A stretch of 64,000 nucleotides of DNA from SKVR01 sp964453995 (GTDB lineage Bacteria > Bacteroidota > Bacteroidia > Bacteroidales > UBA7960), in NCBI GenBank assembly GCA_964453995.1, contig CAYVQC010000012.1, positions 1-64,000 on the forward strand, given 5' to 3'. The notes under the pieces were generated by a model, which saw only the letters and a list, made by a program, of their open reading frames with translations, was not told the DNA's origin and did not search any database. Below are positions 8,445 through 18,163 of the stretch, piece by piece. Numbering within the stretch: position 1 is the stretch's first letter; each line of letters opens with the position of its first letter. The translations under genes and the position numbers were made by a program.

Positions 8445-11400
8445 ATGAAGAGAGAGTTACAATCACCAAACAAAAAAGCCGGGTCATTATCTGGTTACTG
8501 GCGCTTCGCCGGTATCATCTTGTTGTTGTTTGCTGTACTTCAAGCTACAGCGCAAAGTCCTATTATGCTTGATGGGGCAAAAAGCCTCACCAGGGTTCAG
8601 GAAAGCAACCTGCAAACCCTCAAGGTACAATATTCCTTTGATGCACTGCATACTCTTGAGGTAAAAACCCCGGAAGGCACTTTCAACGAACTGATTCTAA
8701 ACAACGCATATTCTGTTGGCGAAATTGGCACGCCTAAACTTCCCGCCGCCAAAAACCTCATTGAGATCCCCTTTGGAGCTGAAGTAGAGGTAAATGTAAA
8801 GAACTATACTGTAAGTGAATACAAGCTGACAGATTACGGATTTAAAAACTCCCTGATGCCGGTTCAGCCCTCATTGCGCAAAGATCAGCAACCCGAAGAA
8901 GTACCTTTTGAATTTAACCAGGAGGTATATGCTCAGAAGTCTTTTAACGAGAGCGAACTGGCAGAAGTTGAGGTTCTTGGTGTTTTAAGAGGAATGCGTC
9001 TGGCCCGATTGGTAGTAGCTCCTGTTCGTTACAACCCCGGCGAAGAAACGATAAAGGTTTACAATAATATCGAAGTCGAAATCACTTTTTCCGGCGCCGA
9101 TGCATCACTCACCAACCATATTAAAGCTTCCACGTGGTCACCCTATTTTGAAGCACTAAAGCCCAGACTTTTAAACACCATTGAAACACGCGATATCTTT
9201 GATGATCACCCCGACCTGACCAAGAACCCCATTAAAATGCTCATCGTTTCCCACCGTGAATTTGAAGAAACGCTGCAACCCTTCGTGGAGTGGAAAACAC
9301 AAATGGGTTTTTACGTGCAGGTAGATTATACTGACGAAGTGGGCACCACTGCAACAGCTATTCAAGATCATATTCATGGCATATACAATGCAGCTACTCC
9401 CGAAGATCCGGCTCCCACATTCCTGATAATAGTAGGTGATGCAACCAAAGTTCCGGCCTCGGCCATTGGTTCCTCTTCCAATGTGGTAACCGATCTCTAT
9501 TATGCTTCAGTAGATGGCGACTATTTCCCTGAAATGTACCACGGCCGCCTATCAGCCAGAAACGTACAGGAGTTGGAAAACCAGCTGGAGAAAATTCTCT
9601 ATTATGAAAAATACGAATTTGAAGATGCATCATATCTCGATGACGTAACCCTGATTGCCGGCCAGGACGGAAACTGGAACCCAAAGGTAGGACAACCCAC
9701 CGTACATTACGGCACCCAGAATTATTTCAATGAAGCCCATGGTTTCAACACCGTAAATGCCTACCTGGACAGCTATACCGGTTGCTATGATAACGAGCGT
9801 ATTTCCGTAAGTTTCATCAACTTTACCGCACACTGCTCACCTACTTCCTGGGCGGGCCCTACCCTCAACGCATCTGATATTCACAACATGACCAACGAAG
9901 GGAAATACCCCCTTGCGGTGGGCAACTGTTGCCAGAGTTCATTGTTCAGCCATGCTGAAAGTATTGGAGAAGCCTGGGTGCGTGCAGCCAACAAAGGAGC
10001 GGTAGCGTATATCGGTTCAGCACCTAATACGTATTGGTTCGAAGATTTTTACTGGTCTGTAGGTGCCTTTCCTATCCAGGGAGATAATAACGGTTATGTG
10101 CCGACTGTTGAAGAAACCACCCTGGGTGCTTACGATGCCCCCTTTGTGTCTGATTACCTGGCAGTGGGTGCTTTGAAATTTGTAGGTAACCTTGCTGTTA
10201 CAGAGGTAGAAGTACAGAATTATCCAAGCCATTCCAGCCCATTGTATTACTGGCAGGCTTACCACACTTTTGGCGACCCCTCCACATACATTTATCTTAC
10301 CCAGGGTACAGAAAACGAAGTGTCACATATGTCCATCGTACCCATCGGCCTTGATACTTATACCGTCAATGCCCTTGCCGGTTCCTATGTAGCCATTAGC
10401 AAGGATGGGGTATTGCATGGTGCTGCTTTTGTAGATGAAACAGGAGAAGTTGAAGTGCCGATCGAACCTATCCTTGATGGAGGTAACGTGAGCATCGTCG
10501 TTACCAAAGCACAGCACATACCCTATATTATGGAAGTGCCGGCTGCTGCCCTTGTAGGTCCATTTGTTGTGCTTGATCATTATGAAATCAATGGCGATCC
10601 GGCCTATAATCAAACCGTTACATTGGATGTGATGATCAAAAACGTGGGTGCAGATCCTGTGGGAGAAGTAACCGCCAGCCTTTCAGGGTCCGATCCATTC
10701 ATTACCATAGTAAATGCCGGTGAAGAGGTAACCTTTGACGGGATGAACGCGGGCGAAGAGGACAACACTTCCCTGGTGGAAAATGCTTACACACTTGAGA
10801 TAAGCATGAATGTACCTGATAATTACCAGGCCACTTTCCCTCTCACCATAACCGATGGAGAAGAAGAATGGATATCAAACCTGAAAATTACAGCATATGC
10901 TCCTGTTTTTGAAATCGATCCTTTATATGTGATTGATGATTCCCAAAGTGGAAATAATAATGGCAGGCTTGACCCCGGTGAAACTGCCAACATCATCTTT
11001 TCGGTGACTAATAACGGAAATACAACAGCTCAGAATCCGGTGCTTGATATTTTGGGAGATTCGCCCTATCTCACCCTGGCAGAAGAGCAACTTGCCCTGG
11101 AACCCATTGCAGCAGGAGAAACATTGGATGTACCTGTTGAGGTAGAAACACATTCCTCTGCCTCTGAGGGCACCTTTACACAACTAAACCTGGAAGTTGA
11201 AGACGGACACTGGTTTTCCATTACCAGTGAGCTCGTTATTGGCCAGGTACCTGAAATGCAGTTGGGCGACGGAAATTCTCCTTCCAACCAGTACCCATTC
11301 TACAATTACTACAAAGCCAATCGTTCGCAGATGCTATATCTTAACAGCGAATTGGGCTCAGGCGAAAAAACGATCAAGGAAATTGGATTTGACATCACAC

Positions 11401-12515
11401 AGGTTGCCGACAATTATCGTGACCTGCCCAACTTTAAAATCCTGTTGAAACATGTGAGTATATCACAAATGCCCGGCAGTTTTGTTGACATGGCAGATGC
11501 CTCCGAGGTATTCTCTGCAGAAGTGTACAATATGCCGCAAGAAATTGGCTGGCATGTGTGGGATATTGAAGATTTTGTGTACGATGGAGAAAGCAACCTT
11601 TTGATTGAAGTTGTTTGGGGACAATTGCCAGGCTGGACCTCTGACTATTACAAAGTAGCCTCTACCAACATGCCCGTTAATATGGTAAGCTATGGATACA
11701 GCGACCAACAGGTAGTACCTGCTTACAATGGTAACTCCACCACACGCCCCAATCTTTTCATGGCTTTCCAGGCCGAAGAAACCGATCCTATGCAGGAAGT
11801 CACTTTTATGGCCAAAACAAATGATATGAGTCCACTACAGGATGCAGCCATAAAAATCGGCTCTCACACGATGCTTACCAGCGAGTCGGGGGAAGCTGTT
11901 ATCAACCTTTACCCTGGCACCTATACTTACCATGCTATGGCTGAAGGGTTTGATCCTATCCCCGATCAGAATTTCACCATCGACGATCAGTCCCTGGAGA
12001 TCGAAGTGATCTTTGGACCGGTAATGCACATGGTAGAATTTATCATTGACAATACCTATGGCCACAATGTTGACCAGGCTTCCATTACCCTCAATGGCAT
12101 CCAGCATAATGCCGGTGAGTATATGATAGAAGATCTTGAACCAGGTACTTATGAGTATATCGTTTCCTGCCATGGCCACTACGACAAAACAGGATCTTTT
12201 GAAATTACAGACCATAACCTGGAGGTATATGTAACCCTTTCCCCCGACGGAACATATGCAGATGATCTGCGATCAGCTCACCAGCTAAAAGTATTCCCCA
12301 ACCCTACCAGGGGGATGATACAGGTGCAAACCAACGGAATAAGCAGTGACCTGGTTTTAACCATAACCGATTACCAGGGAGCAGTATTGCAAACACAAAC
12401 TATTACATCACAGCGCCAATTTAACATAAACCTTCATGGGTACTCTGCAGGAATTTATTATCTTAGAATAGAATCGGAACAAGGCGTTATGATCCGAAAA
12501 ATAGTACTTCAGTAA
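8445..12515 (+). CDS. Gingipain-like C25 peptidase, T9SS cargo (paralogue 1)
   Basis: 1356 residues. Signal peptide about 1-37. A gingipain-type propeptide region (about 45-240) is followed by a C25 caspase-fold domain (about 260-610) starting IKMLIVSHREFEETLQPFVEWK. The catalytic dyad is His463 in TAHCSPTSW and probably Cys496 in VGNCCQSS; their 33-residue spacing equals that of gingipains, although the usual HGS is HCS here. Ig-like and CARDB-like repeats follow (about 700-930), then a conserved module (about 938-1115), two short beta domains and a T9SS sorting domain (about 1280-1356, VFPNPTRG...GIYYLRI). The protein should be exported by Sec and then secreted or anchored on the cell surface by T9SS as a cysteine protease. 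A paralogue follows directly. Confidence 0.9.
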   Translation: MKRELQSPNKKAGSLSGYWRFAGIILLLFAVLQATAQSPIMLDGAKSLTRVQESNLQTLKVQYSFDALHTLEVKTPEGTFNELILNNAYSVGEIGTPKLPAAKNLIEIPFGAEVEVNVKNYTVSEYKLTDYGFKNSLMPVQPSLRKDQQPEEVPFEFNQEVYAQKSFNESELAEVEVLGVLRGMRLARLVVAPVRYNPGEETIKVYNNIEVEITFSGADASLTNHIKASTWSPYFEALKPRLLNTIETRDIFDDHPDLTKNPIKMLIVSHREFEETLQPFVEWKTQMGFYVQVDYTDEVGTTATAIQDHIHGIYNAATPEDPAPTFLIIVGDATKVPASAIGSSSNVVTDLYYASVDGDYFPEMYHGRLSARNVQELENQLEKILYYEKYEFEDASYLDDVTLIAGQDGNWNPKVGQPTVHYGTQNYFNEAHGFNTVNAYLDSYTGCYDNERISVSFINFTAHCSPTSWAGPTLNASDIHNMTNEGKYPLAVGNCCQSSLFSHAESIGEAWVRAANKGAVAYIGSAPNTYWFEDFYWSVGAFPIQGDNNGYVPTVEETTLGAYDAPFVSDYLAVGALKFVGNLAVTEVEVQNYPSHSSPLYYWQAYHTFGDPSTYIYLTQGTENEVSHMSIVPIGLDTYTVNALAGSYVAISKDGVLHGAAFVDETGEVEVPIEPILDGGNVSIVVTKAQHIPYIMEVPAAALVGPFVVLDHYEINGDPAYNQTVTLDVMIKNVGADPVGEVTASLSGSDPFITIVNAGEEVTFDGMNAGEEDNTSLVENAYTLEISMNVPDNYQATFPLTITDGEEEWISNLKITAYAPVFEIDPLYVIDDSQSGNNNGRLDPGETANIIFSVTNNGNTTAQNPVLDILGDSPYLTLAEEQLALEPIAAGETLDVPVEVETHSSASEGTFTQLNLEVEDGHWFSITSELVIGQVPEMQLGDGNSPSNQYPFYNYYKANRSQMLYLNSELGSGEKTIKEIGFDITQVADNYRDLPNFKILLKHVSISQMPGSFVDMADASEVFSAEVYNMPQEIGWHVWDIEDFVYDGESNLLIEVVWGQLPGWTSDYYKVASTNMPVNMVSYGYSDQQVVPAYNGNSTTRPNLFMAFQAEETDPMQEVTFMAKTNDMSPLQDAAIKIGSHTMLTSESGEAVINLYPGTYTYHAMAEGFDPIPDQNFTIDDQSLEIEVIFGPVMHMVEFIIDNTYGHNVDQASITLNGIQHNAGEYMIEDLEPGTYEYIVSCHGHYDKTGSFEITDHNLEVYVTLSPDGTYADDLRSAHQLKVFPNPTRGMIQVQTNGISSDLVLTITDYQGAVLQTQTITSQRQFNINLHGYSAGIYYLRIESEQGVMIRKIVLQ

Positions 12516-12525
12516 TGTATTTTTC

Positions 12526-12671
12526 CGGGGCTGTTTCAAAGGCCGGATTTGACCTGGACACAGAGCCTGTCGAAGTGATTATCCTGCTCATATTCAGCAG
12601 TGGCTTTCGACAGTTTACACTAAGCTTACCGAACCGCTCAGCGATCAGGCAATACTTTTGAAACAGCCCCG
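12526..12671. repeat. 146-bp inverted-repeat dispersed element, copy 1
   Basis: Bounded by a perfect 15-bp inverted repeat, CGGGGCTGTTTCAAA at 12526-12540 and its complement at 12657-12671. The interior contains a second pairing (CTGTCGAA near 12568 with TTCGACAG near 12606). A second copy of exactly the same length is at 25290-25435, with clear internal similarity (AGCTTRCCGAA, TATCCTGCT). No coding capacity. It resembles a MITE or a REP-type element. Confidence 0.75.
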
Positions 12672-12718
12672 AACCAAAATAAAACGTACCTATAATTATT
12701 AACTATTTACCAAAGATC

Positions 12719-15700
12719 ATGAAAAAAACTTATTACCTCTTTTTATTCTTATTCATGGGTTACATTACCATGGCCACAGGGCAGCAAAACTGGATTGGGA
12801 TACAGGATTCTCAACCCGCTGAATCTGCTATCAGGTTGCTTGAAAGCAACCTGGAAACCACCCGCATCCAGTTTTCAGTGGAAGGATTTTATGAAAATGC
12901 TATGCGCACACCTCGTGGCACAGAAAGTATTCTACATCTGGAAGGGGGCGTTCTGATCACAGAAAAAGGAACGCCCGATCTGGGAAAGCTTTACACCAGT
13001 ATCGTTATTCCCGACCTTTACGAGATGGAAGTAAAGATCATCAGCTCCAAATACCAGGAATTTACCAATATTGCTGTTGCCCCCTCCAAAGGACATTTTA
13101 CAAGGGATATCAACCCTGCAGATGTACCCTACATTTATGGTGAAGCATACAATGAAGACGCCTTTTGGCCCGGTAAACTGGCACAGCTGGAAGACCCCTT
13201 TATCGTCCGCGATTTCCGTGGGCAAACAATTACAGTTTTCCCCCTACAATACAATCCTGTAACCCAAACCCTGAGGGTGTATACTGACATTGTTGTGGAA
13301 GTAACCTCCACCAACGAACCCGGCAAAAATGCACTCGTTCGCAAGCGCGAAAAAGTGAAAACAGAAAAAGACTTCGGTTTAATCTACAACCGCTTTTTCC
13401 TGAACATGGAAGCCGCCGATAAAAATTACCAGGTGCTGGAAGGTGAAGAAGGAAGCTTGCTGATTATAGCCTATGACGACTTCATGGAAGCCATGCAGCC
13501 CTTTGTAGACTGGAAACGCACCACAGGCCGAAAAACCGTGATGGTGCCCAAATCTGAAGCTGGAAGCACTGCTGCAGCCATCAAAAGTTATGTGCAAAAC
13601 TATTACGATGAAAATCCTGATTTTGCACACCTGTTGCTGGTAGGCGATGGACCTCAGATTCCTACCATGAGCGCCAGCGGCGGCCCTTCAGATAATGCCT
13701 ACGGATTCCTGGAAGGCACCGATAGCTACAACGAAGTTTTTGTAGGTCGTTTTTCTGCCGAAACGGTTGCCCATGTAGAAACACAGGTAGAGCGGATGAT
13801 TCATTACGAAAGAAATCTTGACGAAACCGATACCTGGTTAGGTAATGGTATGGGCATAGCCCGCAATGAAGGTGCCGGCGGAGGCCACAACGGTGGTGAA
13901 GCAGATTATGTGCACATGGACTTTGTTCGCGATACCTTGCTCAACTACACCTATACTGAAGTGCTGAAAAGATACGATGGCAATGTTCCCGGTGTACCCA
14001 ACGCCAATGCTTCACAAATGTCCACCGACTTTAACGAAGGTATCGGTATCGTAAATTTCTGTAACCACGGTTCTACCACCGGATGGTCGGTAGCCGGCTA
14101 CAGCAACAGCCATGTCAACCAGCTTACCAATGTAAACAAACTACCCTTTATCTGGTCGGTAGCCTGTGTGAACGGTAACTTTGTAGGCAACTATTGCTTT
14201 GCCGAAGCGTGGCTTCGTGCCACCCATGAAGATCAGCCCACCGGCGCCATCGGAACCATGATGTCAACCATCAACCAGGCATGGCAACCTCCTATGACCG
14301 GACAGGATGAAATGGTAACCCTTTTGGCAGAGATGAGTACTTTTGATGATATCAATACCTATCAAAGAACCTTTGGTGGTTTGTCCATCAACGGAAGTAT
14401 GGCCATGATTCCTGCCCATGGATCCAGTGGTACGGAAATGCATCATACATGGGTTCTGTTTGGTGACCCAACCCTCAAGGTAAGAACCGCCGCTCCCACT
14501 GCCTTCGAACTTACTTACAACCCGGTTATATTGATCGGCACCGAATCTTTGGAGGTAAATGCTCCCGATGCTGATGGAGCCACTGTGGCTTTGAGCTATT
14601 ATGATACGGTGGAAGAGGAAGTGGTGATTGTAGGAACCGCTGTGGTTGAAGATGGAGTTGCCACTGTTAATTTTGATATACCCCTTGTTGAACCCGGAAC
14701 CCTTACCCTTACCGTCATGGGTTTCAACAAACAAACCTACATCAATGAAGAGATCCAGGTAATACCTCCCGACGGTCCCTATGTCATTTTTGACCAATTG
14801 ACCATTGATGACAATGCAGGCAACGACAATAACCAGGCAGATTATGGTGAAACCATTACCCTGAATGTGAGTCTGAAAAACGTTGGAATTGAAAAAGCTG
14901 AAGAAGTAAGCGCGATTCTTTCCACTGACAGTGAACATGTTACTATTGTAAACAATGAAGCATTCTGGGGAGAGATTGATGAAGCAGGCAACCTGATGGT
15001 AAATGCAGCATTCACCATTGAAGTGAATCATGTTATTCCCGATAATACCAATATTCTCTTCAATTTGGTAATCAGTGGACAGGATGTAGAGGAAGAAGAT
15101 AAAGTATGGAATTCAGGTTTTGCCCTGAAGATCTTTTCCGCTATGTTCACCATCTCAGAATTTGTGCTTGATGATACCAGCGAAAACGATCTACTGGAAC
15201 CCGGCGAGTCGGGCGACCTTGTAGTAACCTATACCAATACTGGTGGTGCTCCGGCCATGGCTCCTGTTGCCCATCTCATAGCCTCCTCCCCTTATCTTAC
15301 CATTGACAATGATATGGTTGAACCAGAAACCATTGCCCCAGGAGATAGTATTGAAATTGCCTATACCGTACATGCCCATGCATCTGCATTGGAAGGTACC
15401 TTTGTTGATCTTATTTTTACCATTGAGGACAATCATTTCTTTGAATCCGCACAAACCCTGGTAATAGGCCAGATTCCTGAAGCCCAGATTGGCGATGGTA
15501 ACAGCTCTTCCAACCAATATCCATTTTACAACTACTACAAAGCCAACCGCTCACAAATGATATACACTGCAGATGAATTGGGCGCAGGAGAAAAAACAAT
15601 TCTCGAGATTGGTTTTGATATCATACAGATTGCCACCCAGTACAACAACCTGCCCAATTTTGTAATCAGGATGATGCATACAGATCAGGACGCATTTTCC

Positions 15701-16771
15701 GGAAGTTTTGTCAACACTTCTGAAGCAGAAGTAGTATTCCAGGCATCTTCCTACCAGATGCCGACCGCAACCGGCTGGCAAATCTGGGAAATAGAACCCT
15801 TTGATTACAATGGGGAAAGCAATCTGTTGGTTGAAATAGTTTGGGGATTACTACCACAGTGGACTTCCGACTATTACAAGGTAGCTTCTACCAGTGCAGG
15901 CGCCAACAGGGTTGCTTTTGGTTATAGCGACTCACAAGCAGTACCTGCATATAATGGCACCAGCCAGGTTAGACCAAACCTCTTTCTTACTTTTGAAGCC
16001 GAAGAAACTCATCCAAGCCAATTGGTTGAATTTGTAGTGAAAAACCAGCTTGATGAAATGCTTGAAGCTGAGATTAAAATCGGTAGCTTTAAAATGAATA
16101 CCAGTGAAGAAGGACACGCCCAGCTTGAGCTGCAGCCCGGCACCTACCATGCTAATGTAGATGCAGACAGTCATGCAGGCCTTGAAAACGAGGAATTTAT
16201 CATTGAGGCACCTGAAGATGGTGGCGACGGAGAGAAAGAAGAGGAGCCTGTTCCCGATGCGATAATTGAATTCATGCTCACACGCCTTTTTAACACCACA
16301 TTCGCCATTACTGATATGTATGGCAATGAAGTAACCGACGCAGTGATCGCGATGGATGACAACACCTACGAAGAAGGACATTATCAGTTTGACTATATGA
16401 TGCCTGGCGAATATACATACACTATCACCAGGTCCACCTACTTTGATTACGAGGGTAGTTTTGAACTTACCGATGATCATGCAAATATAGAAGTAGTTAT
16501 GATGCCTGATGGTACTGCTGCTGAAACCCTCAATCAAAACGGATTTTCTGTTTATCCCAACCCCTTCAGCAATCAGTTGAAAATTCAGATGGCCGAAGGT
16601 ACAACAGGTGAAGTACAGATTATTGACATCCTGGGTAACGTGGTTTTGACAAGAAGCCAGGCCAGCGGTGCCCAATACTTCAATCTTGGAGACCTACCCA
16701 CCGGTAACTACTTTGTAAGGATCATTACTATAGAAACTATTGAAGTGTTTAAAGTTAGCAGGATAAAATAA
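12719..16771 (+). CDS. Gingipain-like C25 peptidase, T9SS cargo (paralogue 2)
   Basis: 1350 residues. Signal peptide about 1-22 (ending MATGQQ). The propeptide region is followed by a C25 domain (about 235-590) with canonical catalytic motifs: His450 in FCNHGSTTGWS and Cys483 in VACVNGNFVGNYCFAEAWLRA, almost identical to gingipain R. Next come CARDB-like repeats (about 690-915), the module shared with the upstream paralogue (about 920-1100), a Glu/Asp/Pro-rich linker (about 1163-1180), beta domains and a T9SS sorting domain (about 1275-1350, VYPNPFSN...GNYFVRI). It is a tandem duplicate of the previous gene whose catalytic domain has diverged strongly. A terminator follows. Cleavage specificity (Arg, Lys or other) cannot be read from the sequence. 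Confidence 0.92.
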   Translation: MKKTYYLFLFLFMGYITMATGQQNWIGIQDSQPAESAIRLLESNLETTRIQFSVEGFYENAMRTPRGTESILHLEGGVLITEKGTPDLGKLYTSIVIPDLYEMEVKIISSKYQEFTNIAVAPSKGHFTRDINPADVPYIYGEAYNEDAFWPGKLAQLEDPFIVRDFRGQTITVFPLQYNPVTQTLRVYTDIVVEVTSTNEPGKNALVRKREKVKTEKDFGLIYNRFFLNMEAADKNYQVLEGEEGSLLIIAYDDFMEAMQPFVDWKRTTGRKTVMVPKSEAGSTAAAIKSYVQNYYDENPDFAHLLLVGDGPQIPTMSASGGPSDNAYGFLEGTDSYNEVFVGRFSAETVAHVETQVERMIHYERNLDETDTWLGNGMGIARNEGAGGGHNGGEADYVHMDFVRDTLLNYTYTEVLKRYDGNVPGVPNANASQMSTDFNEGIGIVNFCNHGSTTGWSVAGYSNSHVNQLTNVNKLPFIWSVACVNGNFVGNYCFAEAWLRATHEDQPTGAIGTMMSTINQAWQPPMTGQDEMVTLLAEMSTFDDINTYQRTFGGLSINGSMAMIPAHGSSGTEMHHTWVLFGDPTLKVRTAAPTAFELTYNPVILIGTESLEVNAPDADGATVALSYYDTVEEEVVIVGTAVVEDGVATVNFDIPLVEPGTLTLTVMGFNKQTYINEEIQVIPPDGPYVIFDQLTIDDNAGNDNNQADYGETITLNVSLKNVGIEKAEEVSAILSTDSEHVTIVNNEAFWGEIDEAGNLMVNAAFTIEVNHVIPDNTNILFNLVISGQDVEEEDKVWNSGFALKIFSAMFTISEFVLDDTSENDLLEPGESGDLVVTYTNTGGAPAMAPVAHLIASSPYLTIDNDMVEPETIAPGDSIEIAYTVHAHASALEGTFVDLIFTIEDNHFFESAQTLVIGQIPEAQIGDGNSSSNQYPFYNYYKANRSQMIYTADELGAGEKTILEIGFDIIQIATQYNNLPNFVIRMMHTDQDAFSGSFVNTSEAEVVFQASSYQMPTATGWQIWEIEPFDYNGESNLLVEIVWGLLPQWTSDYYKVASTSAGANRVAFGYSDSQAVPAYNGTSQVRPNLFLTFEAEETHPSQLVEFVVKNQLDEMLEAEIKIGSFKMNTSEEGHAQLELQPGTYHANVDADSHAGLENEEFIIEAPEDGGDGEKEEEPVPDAIIEFMLTRLFNTTFAITDMYGNEVTDAVIAMDDNTYEEGHYQFDYMMPGEYTYTITRSTYFDYEGSFELTDDHANIEVVMMPDGTAAETLNQNGFSVYPNPFSNQLKIQMAEGTTGEVQIIDILGNVVLTRSQASGAQYFNLGDLPTGNYFVRIITIETIEVFKVSRIK

Positions 16772-16793
16772 CCTCCTCTTATCTGAATTTATT

Positions 16794-16831
16794 AAAAAAC
16801 GACCACCCCTTGGGAATGGTCGTTTTTTTTT
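16794..16831 (+). terminator. Terminator after the second C25 peptidase
   Basis: Stem AAAAAACGACCA / TGGTCGTTTTTT with an 11-base loop and an uninterrupted T-run. The remainder of the 301-base gap to 17072 is AT-rich and holds the probable left end of an IS3 element. Confidence 0.9.
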
Positions 16832-17072
16832 GCCAATTAAAATAATTGCCGATGCTAACAACTCAAAATACGCAGCTGATTTGAATCAACCACATCTCTA
16901 CTATTAATATTTATTTGTTTAATTTTATTTATGTCAGAATATTGTTTTTAAATTTATTTTTCAAATATTGAAAGGCTCAAGCTATTTGTATGTTTATTTG
17001 CGGCTAGCAATGTTTTTTGTAAATGGCCCCCAAAATCACCGGGCTAAGTTATAGATAAAAACCAGTAACTTT

Positions 17073-17390
17073 ATGACGATGAAAAGAAAATTTACCACAG
17101 AAGAAAAGCTTCAGATAATCAAGGAAGCCTCAGAGCAAGGCGTTAAGGCTACTTTAGAGAAGCATGGGGTTTACCCCGCTTCCTTTTATTCATGGAAGAA
17201 GAAACTGGAACAGATGGGAGAAGAAGGTTTCCATCATGGTATGACCCCCCAGCATTTGAAACGCATACGGGAATTGGAAAAAGAGAATAATGCCCTAAAG
17301 CAACTTTTAGCAGAAAAAGAACTTGACAATAAGATGAAAGGAGATCTGCTAAAAAAGAAATGGGCCCTGGAGAAAAAAAAGAGATTGTAA
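17073..17390 (+). CDS. IS3-family transposase OrfA
   Basis: 105 residues. An N-terminal helix-turn-helix (about 1-50; RKFTTEEKLQIIKEA, then YPASFYSWKKK) is followed by a leucine-zipper-like coiled coil (about 65-100). These are the DNA-binding and oligomerisation parts of IS3 transposases. Near the 3' end the slippery heptamer A AAA AAG (17351-17357) sits in the correct phase for the -1 frameshift that makes the OrfAB fusion. Since orfB is truncated, only OrfA could be made, which in other IS3 elements acts as a repressor. Confidence 0.88.
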   Translation: MTMKRKFTTEEKLQIIKEASEQGVKATLEKHGVYPASFYSWKKKLEQMGEEGFHHGMTPQHLKRIRELEKENNALKQLLAEKELDNKMKGDLLKKKWALEKKKRL

Positions 17391-17467
17391 CCCGCTATAT
17401 CTCACAAAGCCTAAAGCGCGATCATGCTTTGTCAATAGCTGAGGACTACAGTGCCTGCCCGGACTAA
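17360..17467 (+). pseudogene. IS3-family transposase OrfB, 5' remnant
   Basis: In the -1 frame relative to orfA, an ATG at 17360 opens MGPGEKKEIVTRYISQSLKR, a typical OrfB beginning. After about 28 residues (ending ALSIAE) similarity stops and TAA follows at 17465-17467. The DDE catalytic domain is entirely absent. Confidence 0.7.
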
Positions 17468-17981
17468 ATGATTTGCCAACCCAGAGGTATTGCGCTGTAA
17501 AACCAACGTGGCTCTCGCAACCGCTGATACCTGCAGCACCCCGCTAAGCAGCATTTAGCTTCGATTTTGCTCCTAACGGAGCATTAGGAGTCAAGCCAGC
17601 CATTCGCACTATAAAAGCTACCAAACACGGCAACTTCACGGGGGCTTCAAATCCTTTCCACCACTCCATTGATTTCCTACATAGAAAGGATTCCTCATCT
17701 GGGGAATTATTTTCACACTTTTATTGTTGACAAATAATGACAGGATGCCGCCTCACATAAATTTATTCACCCGAAAACATGGATTTCAGCCACCATGGTA
17801 CATGAATTTCAAAACTATAATACAATACCTTGGTATTCCTTACTTGCAGATAAAATCCCTCAGCAGTTTCAGAAGAAAATACCATTTCTTTTTCCCGTTC
17901 TCAAAAGCAAAAAAGAACATACTATTCCAAAAGCGGTTCAAATATTGAACATGAATATCTGAACCTTAAAAACCTGATATT
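17468..17981. other. 514-bp gene-poor gap with small palindromes
   Basis: No convincing gene. At 17569-17582 there is a short hairpin GCTCC-TAAC-GGAGC that overlaps a second one with TTAGGAG, preceded by a GCTAA/TTAGC pair. Hairpins of the CTCCTAACGGAG type occur in Bacteroidota intergenic repeats as I recall, so this may be a repeat fragment at the IS deletion junction. A 74-codon open frame (17724-17948) has no recognisable features and is not called. Confidence 0.35.
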
Positions 17982-18137
17982 ATGATAGGATGGATTATTG
18001 GTGCAGCACTTTTATCACTGCTGTTTGCCCTACTGGGATTTACAACCATAGCAAGAGGATTTGCTGCCATTGCTAAGGTATTGTTTTACATTTTTCTGAT
18101 CATTTTTATTGTTGTGGTTATTGCCAGCCTGTTCTGA
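17982..18137 (+). CDS. DUF1328-family small membrane protein
   Basis: 51 residues, almost wholly hydrophobic, with two membrane segments separated by GFTTIARGFAAIAKVLF. The pattern (GF..IA...A.IAK.LF.IFL) matches the YtjA/DUF1328 family, whose members are 50-60 residues and often stress-linked but functionally undefined. It stands alone between the IS remnant and the terminator of the facing efflux operon. Confidence 0.85.
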   Translation: MIGWIIGAALLSLLFALLGFTTIARGFAAIAKVLFYIFLIIFIVVVIASLF

Positions 18138-18163
18138 ATGTAAACACAACTCTAGCGTCTTTT

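Larger units (their letters stand above)
17018..17467 (+). mobile_element. Truncated IS3-family insertion sequence
   Basis: The unit comprises a possible left terminal repeat beginning TGTAAATGGCCCCCAAAA at 17018, an intact orfA and the first codons of orfB. The remainder of orfB (normally about 280 codons) and the right end are missing, so the element cannot move on its own. No target duplication can be defined because the right end is lost. Confidence 0.75.

Noticed and set aside
9171..9833. Minus-strand open frames inside the C25 genes and similar ones inside other large genes
   Set aside because: They are antisense shadows of strongly supported genes, without signals or domains of their own.
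17724..17948. 74-codon open frame after the IS remnant
   Set aside because: Composition rich in Phe/Lys/Tyr as expected from AT-rich non-coding DNA; no family features.
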